NCBI GenBank assembly: GCA_017617575.1
Contig: JAFZVY010000050.1
Location: forward strand, 1-63,085
From: Bacteroidaceae bacterium
GTDB lineage: Bacteria > Bacteroidota > Bacteroidia > Bacteroidales > Bacteroidaceae
Direction of reading: 5' to 3'
Length of the DNA: 63,085 nt
The notes beneath the pieces were generated by a model. That model did not search any database, had not been told where the DNA came from, and saw only the letters and a program-made list of their open reading frames with translations. Within the stretch, counting starts at the first letter, position 1; the number at the start of each line of letters is the position of its first letter. Made by a program: the position numbers and the translations under genes. Positions 16,893 through 25,917 of the stretch are shown piece after piece.

Positions 16893-16951
16893 CTATATTA
16901 TCTAGAAATTCTAGACTATATAGAACAGCTAGAAGCTATAGAATATATAGG
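16893..16951. repeat. 9-bp phased repeat
   Basis: TAGA occurs at 16903, 16912, 16921, 16930 and 16939, with TAGG at 16948: exactly 9 bp apart, the intervening bases varying. It lies in the 189-bp gap upstream of the DUF2723 gene and downstream of rnr. Another 9-bp array ends the window at about 63000. Confidence 0.7.
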
Positions 16952-17031
16952 CTTTCCCGCCTCCGTCTAAACGCAAAAAAGCGGTTTGTCAAAGCCTAAA
17001 GCCCTAACAAACCACAAATATACGACTTTAT

Positions 17032-19383
17032 TTACTTCTTTCTGCGTGATTTACCCTTTTTTCCTTTTCCCTTTGCTTTTTTAGCATCAGAATACTCAAA
17101 ATTCTTGAAGAATGGCATACTCTCGGTAGCATCGTCAGTAAGTTTCTTCACAAACTCGTAGTCGAGCTGCTTTCTGTAAAGATTGGCTGAAGCCACCTTG
17201 ATACGGATAGGATCACCAAGGGTGAATGTGTGATGAGTCTTGCGACCTACGAGACGGTAGTTTCTGTCATCATAGTCGAACGCCTCGTCTCCGAGGAAAC
17301 GAACGGCAATGAGTCCTTCGCACTTGTTCTCGTCTATCTCTGCATATATTCCGAACTCTGTCACACCGCTAATCTTGGCATCGAACTCCTGACCAATCTT
17401 GTCAGCCATGAACTCCACCTGCTTATACTTGATGCTTGCACGTTCAGCAGCTGCAGCAAGCTGTTCCATGCTACTGCTGTGCTCACACAATGCTTCGTAC
17501 TTCTTTTGGCTTGCGCTCTTGCCACCTGCCTCATAACGAGTGAGGAGACGGTGAACCATCGTATCAGGATAACGACGGATAGGCGAAGTGAAGTGTGTGT
17601 AGTAGTCGAAGGCAAGACCATAGTGACCAATGTTGTCAGTTGAGTAGCGAGCCTTTGACATGGCACGGAGACTGAGGTTCTCAATGAGGTTCTCTGCCCT
17701 TCCGCCTTTAGTGTCTGCTATGAACTTGTTAAGGCTTGATGCCACGTCAGTCTTTGAACCCTCCGTACGGAGCACATATCCCATGCGTGAGGCGAGCTTG
17801 GCGAGGTTGTCAAGCTTTGTTGGATCTGGCACGTCGTGAATACGGTAAGGAAGAACCTTTGCCACTCCTCCCTTCTTCACCTTGCCCACGCTCTCTGCCA
17901 CGATACGGTTGGCAAGGAGCATGTACTCCTCCACGAGCTTGTTGGCATCCTTGGCACGCTTGAAATATACGCTGAGAGGCTTACCCTTCTCGTCTATCTC
18001 GAAGCGAACCTCCTCACGGTCAAAGTTGATGGCACCCTTCTTGAAGCGTGCATCCCTCAACTTCTTTGCAAGGCGGTTGAGCGTGATAAGTTCCTCTGCG
18101 TATGTCTCGGCATCAGGCTGTACGGTGTCCTTCGTAACCTCCTGTGCCGGTATTGGCTCGGTAGGCTTGATTCGTCCTGCCGCAATGTCCTCACACTCTG
18201 TTGCCTCGTTATGATTCTCAAGTAATGCCTGTACCTCCTCGTATGTGAATCGACGGTTACTCTTGATGACGGTATGCTTGATGCGATAGTTCAGCACCTC
18301 TGCCTCGTCGTTGAGTTCAAAGATGGCTGAGTATGTCAGTTTCTCCTCGTCAGGACGAAGTGAACAGATGAAGTTACAGAGACGCTCTGGGAGCATCGGT
18401 ATGGTGCGGTCAACGAGATAGATGGAAGTGGCACGCTTCTGTGCCTCCTGGTCTATGATGCTGCCCTCAAGCACGTAGTGGCTCACATCGGCAATGTGTA
18501 CACCCACTTCCCACACACCGTCTTTTATCTTCTTGATGGATATGGCATCGTCAAAGTCCTTCGCATCGCGAGGGTCAATGGTGAATGTGAGTGTGTCACG
18601 GAAGTCCTCACGCTTGGCAATCTCCTCTGGAGTGATGCCCGGGTCAATGGCGTCGGCAGCCTTTTCCACCTCTGCTGGGTAGGAATAAGGGAGACCGTAC
18701 TCCGCAAGTATGGCGTGCATCTCGGTGTTGTTGTCACCGCTCTTGCCAAGCACTTCTATAATCTCACCTATCGGGTTACGCGCATCCAGTGGCCAGTCCT
18801 TCACACGCACTGCCACCTTCTCACCATTCTTGCCACCCTTGAGACCGTCAAGAGGGATGGTGATGTCACGCAGCATACTTGCACTTGGGGTAAGGAGATA
18901 AGCCTTGTTTGGCTGTATGTCGAGTGTACCCACCCACACCTTGTCGCTTCGCTTGATGATTTCAGTTACAGTACCATGCAACTTGCTGCTGCCACGCTTC
19001 TTGGCAAGAAGCGTAACCCTCACCCTGTCGCCAGGGAGGGCGTGAAGCGTATCCTCGTCATACACGGACACGCCCTGACCATCGTCAGTGTCCACGAAGT
19101 TACGGCCACCTGCAGTACGGCTGAATATGCCCTCTGCCGTATGTGCCTTGCCGTTATATATGAACTCACCCTCATCGTTGCGAGCTATGAAACCTTGGTC
19201 GAGCAAGTCGTTGAGCACGTCAACGCATAGCATCTTCAGGGGGTGACTTGTAAGTCCAAGTGCGCTGAAGAATTTCTTCAGGGTATAAGTCTCACCCGCG
19301 TTCTTGGTGAGGTAAGCCGTTACCATTCCCTGAAGGTCCTTCTTGTTGATGTTTGACTTTGTCAGTCCTCTTTTCTTTCCCAT
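17032..19383 (-). CDS. rnr: Ribonuclease R (RNase II/VacB family)
   Basis: A 3'-5' exoribonuclease that digests structured RNA. An N-terminal winged-helix region (to about 75) precedes cold-shock/OB domains, the RNB catalytic domain with the acidic cluster TIDPRDAKDFDDAIS, and a C-terminal S1 domain (KISGVTEFGIYAEIDENKCEG). A basic Lys/Arg-rich tail (GKGKKGKSRRKK) follows, as in other RNase R proteins. I favour the ATG at 19383 (MGKKRGLTKSN, 783 aa) over 19422; the difference is 13 residues and not decisive. Confidence 0.95.
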   Translation of the reverse strand: MGKKRGLTKSNINKKDLQGMVTAYLTKNAGETYTLKKFFSALGLTSHPLKMLCVDVLNDLLDQGFIARNDEGEFIYNGKAHTAEGIFSRTAGGRNFVDTDDGQGVSVYDEDTLHALPGDRVRVTLLAKKRGSSKLHGTVTEIIKRSDKVWVGTLDIQPNKAYLLTPSASMLRDITIPLDGLKGGKNGEKVAVRVKDWPLDARNPIGEIIEVLGKSGDNNTEMHAILAEYGLPYSYPAEVEKAADAIDPGITPEEIAKREDFRDTLTFTIDPRDAKDFDDAISIKKIKDGVWEVGVHIADVSHYVLEGSIIDQEAQKRATSIYLVDRTIPMLPERLCNFICSLRPDEEKLTYSAIFELNDEAEVLNYRIKHTVIKSNRRFTYEEVQALLENHNEATECEDIAAGRIKPTEPIPAQEVTKDTVQPDAETYAEELITLNRLAKKLRDARFKKGAINFDREEVRFEIDEKGKPLSVYFKRAKDANKLVEEYMLLANRIVAESVGKVKKGGVAKVLPYRIHDVPDPTKLDNLAKLASRMGYVLRTEGSKTDVASSLNKFIADTKGGRAENLIENLSLRAMSKARYSTDNIGHYGLAFDYYTHFTSPIRRYPDTMVHRLLTRYEAGGKSASQKKYEALCEHSSSMEQLAAAAERASIKYKQVEFMADKIGQEFDAKISGVTEFGIYAEIDENKCEGLIAVRFLGDEAFDYDDRNYRLVGRKTHHTFTLGDPIRIKVASANLYRKQLDYEFVKKLTDDATESMPFFKNFEYSDAKKAKGKGKKGKSRRKK

Positions 19384-19572
19384 ATCTATTTTTTCGTCTT
19401 TAATCTCAAATCCCGAAACCACGCTTTCCGTCGATGGCAGACACCATGTTCGGACGGCATGAATTTAGGTTGTTCATTTAAGATTTCTCTAATTTTTGCA
19501 TAAAAATACGAGTTTTTTCTGACACTGTATGTTATCTTCACCATAAAACGTTGAAAAATGAGTATTTTATGC

Positions 19573-19580
19573 TACCTTTG
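19573..19580 (+). promoter_or_regulatory. -7 promoter element of the epimerase gene
   Basis: TACCTTTG lies 19 nt before the ATG at 19600. It may also serve the following PAP2 and MATE genes, which are co-directional. Confidence 0.65.
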
Positions 19581-19599
19581 CGCCAAAAAGTAACTAATA

Positions 19600-20688
19600 A
19601 TGAATATACTGATAACAGGTGCAAGTGGTTTCATCGGCAGTTTCCTCTGCGAAGAAGCACTTAACCGAAACATGAATGTGTGGGCAGGTATGCGCACCCA
19701 TTCAAGCAAGAAATACCTTCAGGACGAGCGACTCAATTTCATCACTCTCGACCTCTCCAACCCAGACACGCTTGCTGCCCAGCTGAGCGACTTCAAGGCT
19801 GAGCATGGCAAGTGGGACATCATCATCCACGCTGGAGGTGCTACCAAGTGCCTTCACAAGGAGGATTTCTACAAGCATAACTACGACTGCACTCGCAATC
19901 TTGTCAACACACTCAAGAACCTTGACATGCTCCCACAGCAGTTCCTGTACGTGAGCAGTCTCAGCGTTCTTGGCCCTCGTCGTGAGAACATGGTTGCAAG
20001 GCACGCCATCAGCATACCTGCTGGCATAAAGGCAGACAAGTCCTTCGTTGACACCTACACCATCAAGGAATCCGTGTATGAGCCTATGCTCGCCACCGAC
20101 ACACCTACGCCTAACACGGCATACGGCGAGAGCAAGGTGAAGAGCGAGAACTTCCTCAGGGAGAGCGGCATCAACTACACCATCTTCCGCCCTACAGGCG
20201 TGTACGGTCCACGTGAGAAGGACTATTTCCTCATGGCACAGAGCATCAAGCAGCACTTCGACTCAGCCGTAGGCTTCAAGCCACAGGAGATAACATTCGT
20301 ATATGTGCGCGACCTCGTGAACGCCATCCTCGCAGCCATCGGCAAGGACGTGAACGGCAAGACATACAGCGTGAGCGACGGCTATGTATATAACAGCCGT
20401 GCATTCAGCGACCTCCTCCAGAAGGAGATGGGAGTCAAGTGCGTGCTTCACGTCAAGTTCCCACTCTGGTTCCTCCGCACTGTCTGCGCCGTGTCCGACA
20501 TGATGACTCAGATTACAGGCAAGATGAGCGCACTCAACAATGACAAGTACAACATACTCAGCCAGCGCAACTGGCAGTGCGACATCACCCCTCTCCAGCA
20601 GGACCTCGGTTTCACTCCCGAATGGAACCTTGAGCGCGGAGTCAAGGAAGCCATCGCATGGTACAAGGCAAACGGATGGCTGAAGTAA
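19600..20688 (+). CDS. NAD(P)-dependent epimerase/dehydratase (extended SDR family)
   Basis: A nucleotide-sugar-type or steroid-dehydrogenase-type short-chain oxidoreductase. The Rossmann dinucleotide site is at the N-terminus (ITGASGFIGSFLCEEA), with the catalytic Tyr-x-x-x-Lys in TAYGESKVKSE and an upstream YVSSLSVLGP serine segment. The length of 362 aa is typical. There are no transmembrane segments. It is followed on the same strand by a PAP2-like gene, so a role in lipid or envelope sugar metabolism is plausible but unproven. Confidence 0.9.
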   Translation: MNILITGASGFIGSFLCEEALNRNMNVWAGMRTHSSKKYLQDERLNFITLDLSNPDTLAAQLSDFKAEHGKWDIIIHAGGATKCLHKEDFYKHNYDCTRNLVNTLKNLDMLPQQFLYVSSLSVLGPRRENMVARHAISIPAGIKADKSFVDTYTIKESVYEPMLATDTPTPNTAYGESKVKSENFLRESGINYTIFRPTGVYGPREKDYFLMAQSIKQHFDSAVGFKPQEITFVYVRDLVNAILAAIGKDVNGKTYSVSDGYVYNSRAFSDLLQKEMGVKCVLHVKFPLWFLRTVCAVSDMMTQITGKMSALNNDKYNILSQRNWQCDITPLQQDLGFTPEWNLERGVKEAIAWYKANGWLK

Positions 20689-20930
20689 TTCATAATTCTT
20701 AATTCATAATTCTTAATTAGGGCTAAGTCCCTACTATCTATAACCTCATTCATAATTCATAATTGAGCCAAGTTGATACTGGGCGCAAATCCGCCTGTCA
20801 GTTAGGTATCATCTATCATCTCAATTATGAATTATGAATTTTGAATTATGAATTAAGATTAGCTTGCTACTAAGCGCAAGGCTGACTGTCAATTATGAAT
20901 TATGAATTTTGAATTATGAATTAAGTTAAT
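20689..20930. repeat. 7-bp phased AATTCAT / AATTATG repeat arrays
   Basis: AATTCAT and AATTCTT 7-mers run at about 20689-20719 and 20748-20765. The complementary AATTATG and AATTTTG 7-mers run at about 20818-20855 and 20889-20925. The arms are complementary over some 25 bp, giving a hairpin-forming block that fills the 247-bp space between the epimerase and PAP2 genes. Confidence 0.8.
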
Positions 20931-20935
20931 TTCCT

Positions 20936-21886
20936 ATGAACTATCTAAAAGACTTACTACTGAAAAGATACGAACCAGGGTTATTGAGCCTTGAGTGGAT
21001 TACAGTCCTCTACGTCATCTACACCACGATACTCGTACTCTTCTACTGGAACGGCCTCAACGACCCAGCATCCATGCTCGGCATCCGCGCAGGAGTCCTT
21101 GTCGGATTCGGCATCATATACGCCCTCTACAAGTGCTTCCCTTACAGGCTCTTCCGCGTGGCACGTATCGTACCGCCAATGCTCCTGCTCATCGTGTGGT
21201 ATCCAGAGAACTACGACTTCTGTAGTCAGCTGCCATACCTCGACCATATCTTCGCAGGCATCGACCACAGCATCTTCGGCTATCAGCCTGCACTTCAGTT
21301 CAGCAAGGCGGTCAGCTCCGCATTCTGGTGCGAGGCATTCAACCTTGGCTACTACGCCTACTACTACATGATGGCAGCCACCATGCTGTTCTATCATATC
21401 TGCCGCTACGACAAGGCAGACAAGGCAGGCTTCATCTTCCTCGGATCATTCTTCACCTTCTATGTCATCTACCAGTTCCTGCCAGTAGCAGGACCACAGT
21501 ATTACTTCAAGGCAGTAGGCGAGGAAGCAGCCACACTCGGCATATTCCCAGAGGTGGGCAACTACTTCCGCACCAACGTGGAGTGCATACCTCTCGACGT
21601 GCGCGGCATCTTCAGCAGCCTTGTGCTCTCCGCACAGGAAGCAGGCGAATGTCCTACCGCAGCATTCCCAAGCAGCCACGTAGGCATGAGTACGGTAACC
21701 ATGATACTTGCATACCGCTCAGGCAACAAACCACTGTTCTACATCATGTTGCCGCTCTACCTCCTCCTCTGCTGTGCCACGGTATATATCAAGGCGCACT
21801 ACTTCATCGACTCCATCGTCGGCTTCTTCTACGCCTGCACCATCTACTGGGTGATGTACAAGGTGTATGATATGAAGCAAAACTGA
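20936..21886 (+). CDS. PAP2-superfamily membrane protein, Aur1/inositolphosphotransferase-like
   Basis: A 316-aa membrane protein with about six hydrophobic helices. It has the C-terminal PAP2 motifs CPTAAFPSSHVGMS (His248) and HYFIDSIVG (His288, Asp292), and it lacks the classical KxxxxxxRP motif 1. That combination resembles the PAP2_3 / Aur1 group that transfers a phospho-head group to ceramide, rather than ordinary lipid phosphatases. Bacteroidota make sphingolipids including inositol phosphoceramides, so a head-group transferase is a reasonable inference. It could equally be a lipid phosphatase. Codon 1 follows the 7-bp repeat block directly. Confidence 0.8.
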   Translation: MNYLKDLLLKRYEPGLLSLEWITVLYVIYTTILVLFYWNGLNDPASMLGIRAGVLVGFGIIYALYKCFPYRLFRVARIVPPMLLLIVWYPENYDFCSQLPYLDHIFAGIDHSIFGYQPALQFSKAVSSAFWCEAFNLGYYAYYYMMAATMLFYHICRYDKADKAGFIFLGSFFTFYVIYQFLPVAGPQYYFKAVGEEAATLGIFPEVGNYFRTNVECIPLDVRGIFSSLVLSAQEAGECPTAAFPSSHVGMSTVTMILAYRSGNKPLFYIMLPLYLLLCCATVYIKAHYFIDSIVGFFYACTIYWVMYKVYDMKQN

Positions 21887-21892
21887 ACTTGA

Positions 21893-21929
21893 CCCCCTCC
21901 CTTGCCCTCCCCCTTCCAAGGGGAGGGAA
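21893..21929. repeat. GC-rich CCCTCCC / GGGAGGG intergenic hairpin
   Basis: CCCCTTCC and GGGGAGGG palindromic segments just after the PAP2 stop codon, matching the family seen at 9588 and 44967. Confidence 0.6.
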
Positions 21930-21977
21930 AAGATAGTCAATCGTCCAGAAAGGTAATCACGAAGTAATACTCTGTGA

Positions 21978-23453
21978 ATGAATAATCCGCGAACAGACAT
22001 ACCAACTCCCCGTCCTGAAAGGCGAATGAGGGCGAAGAAGAGAGACTTAATGTCTCTCTGTCCCGAAATGAGGGGAGAGCAGTGCCCTGCGCGACGGAGG
22101 GACGGGAAGGGGGAAGGTCCTCTCTCCCGCCATCGCCAAATCCTCCGCATCGCCTTACCAAGCATAGTATCGAACATCACGGTACCCTTGCTTGGCCTCA
22201 TTGACGTGGCGATAACAGGACACCTCGGCTCGGAGACCTACATAGGTGCGATAGCCGTGGGAGGTATGCTCTTCAACATCATCTACTGGATGTTTGCCTT
22301 CCTACGCATGGGAACAAGCGGAATGACATCACAGGCACTCGGCAGACGCGACCTGCACGAGACGATGCGCCTGCTCATACGCTCCGTAGGCATAGCACTC
22401 TTCATCTCCGTCATACTCATTGCCGTGCAATACCCAGTGAGGGAGGTGGCACTCAGCATCATATCGCCGTCGCCCGACGTGGCGTCACTCGCAAGGACAT
22501 ACTTCAATATCTGCATCTACGGAGCACCGGCATCGCTCTGCCTCTTTGCCCTCAACGGATGGTTCATCGGTATGCAGAACTCACGCATACCAATGGTCAT
22601 GGCGATAGCGCAGAACATCTGCAACATCATCCTAAGCCTCATCCTCGTCCTCGTCATGGGCATGAAGGTGGAAGGCGTGGCACTCGGCACGGTCATAGCC
22701 CAGTACCTCGGACTTGCCACGGCACTCGTGGCACTCTACAAGGTATATATCACACGCCTGCGCAGGTACATGCCACACGGCTTCGTCCGCTGCCTTCTCC
22801 CAGCGTCAAGCGATATATGGAACAAGGCAGACATCATGCGATTCCTCAATGTCAATCGTGACATCTTCTTCCGCACCTGCTGTCTCGTGGCGGTACACTT
22901 CGCATTCATCGCAGCAGGGGCAAAGCAGGGCGACACCGAGCTGGCAGTCAATACCATGCTTATGCAGCTGTTCACCCTCTACTCCTACATCATGGACGGC
23001 TTTGCCGCGGCAGGCGAGGCGATAGCAGGCAAGGCGATAGGCAACCGCAACAGCATCATCTACCACGATGTCGTCCGACGTCTGTTCCTGTGGGGCATCA
23101 TCATGGTAGCCCTCTTCACACTCCTGTACTCCCTCTTTGCCTATCCGTTCTTCACGCTCCTGACCGACGATGCCCATGTCATTCGCACAGCCGGGGAATA
23201 CCACCTCTGGACGCTCCTCATCCCTATTTGCGGCATGGCAGCCTTCATATGGGACGGCATCTATATCGGTGCAACAGCCACGCGTCAGATGCTCATATCC
23301 ATGACTGTCGGAGTCATTGTCTTCTTCATCCTCTACCACACACTCATCCCACACCTTGGCAACCACGGACTGTGGATTGCCTTCATCACCTACCTCGCCA
23401 CACGAGGCATCGTGCAAACACTACTTCGCAACAAGATTGTGAAGTGGGAGTAA
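21978..23453 (+). CDS. MATE family efflux transporter
   Basis: A cation-coupled multidrug/organic-cation antiporter with twelve membrane helices; the core begins at ILRIALPSIVSNITVPLLG (about residue 55). The transporter proper is complete. The first 50 residues are odd: Arg/Pro-rich and encoded by palindromic intergenic-type DNA, including an AGAGAGAC / GTCTCTCT hairpin at 22039-22059. In-frame ATGs exist at 21978, 22026, 22050 and 22068 but none close to the conserved core, so the true start is uncertain. It follows the PAP2 gene by 91 bp on the same strand. Confidence 0.88.
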   Translation: MNNPRTDIPTPRPERRMRAKKRDLMSLCPEMRGEQCPARRRDGKGEGPLSRHRQILRIALPSIVSNITVPLLGLIDVAITGHLGSETYIGAIAVGGMLFNIIYWMFAFLRMGTSGMTSQALGRRDLHETMRLLIRSVGIALFISVILIAVQYPVREVALSIISPSPDVASLARTYFNICIYGAPASLCLFALNGWFIGMQNSRIPMVMAIAQNICNIILSLILVLVMGMKVEGVALGTVIAQYLGLATALVALYKVYITRLRRYMPHGFVRCLLPASSDIWNKADIMRFLNVNRDIFFRTCCLVAVHFAFIAAGAKQGDTELAVNTMLMQLFTLYSYIMDGFAAAGEAIAGKAIGNRNSIIYHDVVRRLFLWGIIMVALFTLLYSLFAYPFFTLLTDDAHVIRTAGEYHLWTLLIPICGMAAFIWDGIYIGATATRQMLISMTVGVIVFFILYHTLIPHLGNHGLWIAFITYLATRGIVQTLLRNKIVKWE

Positions 23454-23466
23454 ACATGCATCCTCT

Positions 23467-24087
23467 TTACTTCATCGCCACATACACCAGCGAAGAACCA
23501 CGTCCCACGGTCGTTATGCCAGTAATGGAAGGTGACTCTGCAAACTGTCTCAGTTCCTGCGAGGCAGCAGTCTTCTTCAGTCCCGTAATGTTCATGTATT
23601 CATTTATGCGCATCAACTGATGCTTGGCAATGAAAGCACGCGCCATGTCCAGTCGCTGCTCCTTCGTAAACTTACACTTGGTAAGCCTACAAGTACCGCC
23701 ACGCTCAAAACGACACTTCCTGTTCAGTTCCTTTACAATCTTCTTGTCAGCAGCAAAAAGCACGTTCCTCACCTTTATGCTTGCGGCATTCCTCTTCTCG
23801 CCACCGTCAAGCTTCTCCACTTCCTTGTCGTCCTTCACACCGATGGAAAGGCTGAAACGACCGAGTCCGTCAATACTCACGCTATACCCCTGTCGCAGCA
23901 ACTCGACAATGGACTCCTTCATCCTCGTAAGAACCATCTCAATGTGTGCCTTCGACATACCGCACAGACTCATCTGTTCTATCAGTTCGTCTTGCGACAT
24001 ATTGCCAATCGTATCGACCTTATAGTAGCACTGCTGCTTGACCATATCGTTCACACGAGGCATCTCCTGTTTGATAAACCTTATCAT
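23467..24087 (-). CDS. HU-HIG family DNA-binding protein
   Basis: A nucleoid-type protein of the Bacteroidota HU-HIG group, in which an HU/IHF-like fold is fused to another domain. The HU-like part is about residues 10-115, with MVLTRMKESIVELLRQGYSV followed by IDGLGRFSLSIG. The C-terminal part (about 125-206) looks like a helix-turn-helix (FTKEQRLDMARAFIAKHQL, then TGLKKTAASQELRQF). DNA binding is expected from both parts. It converges on the MATE gene with a 13-bp gap. The specific role is unknown. Confidence 0.82.
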   Translation of the reverse strand: MIRFIKQEMPRVNDMVKQQCYYKVDTIGNMSQDELIEQMSLCGMSKAHIEMVLTRMKESIVELLRQGYSVSIDGLGRFSLSIGVKDDKEVEKLDGGEKRNAASIKVRNVLFAADKKIVKELNRKCRFERGGTCRLTKCKFTKEQRLDMARAFIAKHQLMRINEYMNITGLKKTAASQELRQFAESPSITGITTVGRGSSLVYVAMK

Positions 24088-24324
24088 AAGCCTAAGTGTT
24101 TTATTAGCATTATACTATCTGTTTTTCTTTATACCCACTAACAAAAGTTACGGATTGCACTACAAAAAGTTTCCGCATGCACTACAGAAAGTTCCGTTTC
24201 CAACTAAGAAAAGATATCCGTATATTTCCGAATCGTTATTTGAAAGTTCCGAACGATGCGCCGAAAGTGCAGAATAACCATTCGGAAATTCCGAATAACC
24301 ATTCAAAATTGCAAGAACAACTAA

Positions 24325-24397
24325 TCATAATACTCTCCGGAACTTTTCATAATACTCTCCGAAACTTTTCATAATACTCTCCGGAACTTTTCATAAT
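24325..24397. repeat. 22-bp tandem repeat, 3.3 copies
   Basis: The unit TCATAATACTCTCCGGAACTTT starts at 24325, 24347 and 24369 with a partial fourth at 24391. The second copy differs by one base. The CTCCGGAACTTTT core echoes scattered TTCCGAA motifs upstream. Confidence 0.9.
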
Positions 24398-24453
24398 GGC
24401 ATTTAGAACTTTTATCAGTTGCAAAAATAAGTTTTTATAGTATAACCTACAAA

Positions 24454-24481
24454 TAAAAAGGAGGCTAATTCGCCTCCTTTG
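24454..24481. terminator. Bidirectional terminator-like hairpin
   Basis: AAAGGAGGC and GCCTCCTTT pair across the loop TAATTC with flanking A and T runs. It lies between two divergent genes, so it ends neither neighbour as annotated; it may insulate the restriction-modification unit or mark its insertion edge. Confidence 0.65.
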
Positions 24482-24572
24482 CATATATTAACGTAAATGT
24501 ATGTAGAGGCTAAATATTGTAACTTTATTTTAAAACGTGGTGCGAAATAACCTGTGTTTCATAGAAAATAAG

Positions 24573-24580
24573 TAACTTTG
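24573..24580 (+). promoter_or_regulatory. -7 promoter element of the restriction-modification operon
   Basis: TAACTTTG, 22 nt before the methyltransferase ATG. Confidence 0.65.
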
Positions 24581-24602
24581 TGCCATAAATATAAATGTAA
24601 TT

Positions 24603-25910
24603 ATGCCAAAAGTTAAATTTGTCGACTTGTTTGCTGGTATTGGTGGCATTAGAAAAGGATTTGAAATGGCTTTTCAACGTTACGGTTATGAAACCGAATG
24701 CGTTATGACATCAGAGATAAAACCTCATGCATATAAGGTTTTGACTGCAAATCATCCTGAAGAAGAAATACGTGGAGATATAACAAAAATACAAGCGGAT
24801 TCCATTCCTGATTTTGATATTTTGTTAGGTGGCTTTCCTTGTCAAGCGTTTTCTTCGGCAGGACGTCGCCTTGGTTTCCAAGATACACGTGGTACATTGT
24901 TCTTTGAGGTAGAACGTATTCTTAGGGAAAAACATCCTTTTGGTTTCATTCTTGAAAATGTTGAAGGATTGGTAAATCATGACAAAGAAAACCCTAAAGA
25001 TCGTATTGGTAGAACGCTTACCGTTATTCTGAACAATCTTGAGGCTTTGGGGTATCATGTAACTTGGAAGGTGCTTAACTCAAGAAAATTTGGACTTGCG
25101 CAAGAACGTAAAAGAATATATATAGTTGGCACGAATGTGGAAAATGTTTCTCTTGATGATTTCGTTGAACGTCGTACGGTGTTGGCGGATATTCTTGAAC
25201 ATGGTCTTCCTACGGTGGATACTAATTTTACTCGTTTGTTGTTTGCACATTTTAGCCCAGAGCAACTTTACGGGAAAAGTATTAAAGATAAACGTGGTGG
25301 TAATGATAATATTCATAGCTGGGATATTGAAATCAAAGGATCTGTAAGTGCTGAACAAAAAAAACTTCTTAATATGATGTCTCATGAGAGGCGTAAGAAG
25401 AAGTGGGCTGTTATTCATGGTATAAAATGGATGGATGGAATGCCTCTCACAATAGAAATGATACGTGAGTTTTATCAACATGAAAATCTTCAGGCCATGC
25501 TTGATGATCTTGTTCATAAGGGCTATCTTAAAAAAGAATATCCTAAAGCTCTTGTTAAGGAATATACAATATTTGGAGAGCGTGAAGTCCGTCGTCAAGA
25601 CACGAGTAAAACGCCAGGATATAATATTGTTGCAGGTAAATTGAGTTTTGAAATAAACAAGATACTTAATCCACAGGATATAGCTCCAACACTTGTCGCT
25701 ATGGATATGAAGAAAGTCTTTGTTGTTGATGGTGCTGGGGTTCGCCCACTGTCTTTACGTGAAGGCCTGCGACTTTTTGGCTATCCAGACGATTTCAAGT
25801 TTCCTGTAAACCAAGATGAAGGTTACGATTTACTTGGCAATACGGTTGCAGTTCCTGTTGTGGCAGCTGTAGCTGAAAGATTGGCAGAGGTATATAATAA
25901 TCATAATTAG
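24603..25910 (+). CDS. DNA (cytosine-5) methyltransferase
   Basis: A type II modification enzyme placing a methyl group on cytosine C5. Motif I is VDLFAGIGG (7-15), motif IV GGFPCQAFSSAG with nucleophile Cys80, motif VI ILENVEGL, motif VIII QERKRIYIVG and motif X LLGNTVAVPVV. The region between motifs VIII and IX (about 195-355) is the target-recognition domain. The length of 435 aa is normal. The gene is visibly AT-richer than its flanks, and the restriction gene follows after 7 bp, so it looks like a horizontally acquired operon. Confidence 0.96.
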   Translation: MPKVKFVDLFAGIGGIRKGFEMAFQRYGYETECVMTSEIKPHAYKVLTANHPEEEIRGDITKIQADSIPDFDILLGGFPCQAFSSAGRRLGFQDTRGTLFFEVERILREKHPFGFILENVEGLVNHDKENPKDRIGRTLTVILNNLEALGYHVTWKVLNSRKFGLAQERKRIYIVGTNVENVSLDDFVERRTVLADILEHGLPTVDTNFTRLLFAHFSPEQLYGKSIKDKRGGNDNIHSWDIEIKGSVSAEQKKLLNMMSHERRKKKWAVIHGIKWMDGMPLTIEMIREFYQHENLQAMLDDLVHKGYLKKEYPKALVKEYTIFGEREVRRQDTSKTPGYNIVAGKLSFEINKILNPQDIAPTLVAMDMKKVFVVDGAGVRPLSLREGLRLFGYPDDFKFPVNQDEGYDLLGNTVAVPVVAAVAERLAEVYNNHN

Positions 25911-25917
25911 TATTTCT

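Larger units (their letters stand above)
24088..24602. other. Intergenic region with repeats, terminator and promoter
   Basis: This 515-bp divergent gap holds short TTCCGAA / AAGTTCC-like motifs at about 24160-24300, the 22-bp tandem array (24325), a terminator-shaped hairpin (24455) and the methyltransferase promoter (24573). No gene was found in it. Confidence 0.6.

Noticed and set aside
24325-24397. Possible CRISPR array (22-bp repeats)
   Set aside because: Repeats are contiguous with no spacers, and there are no cas genes.
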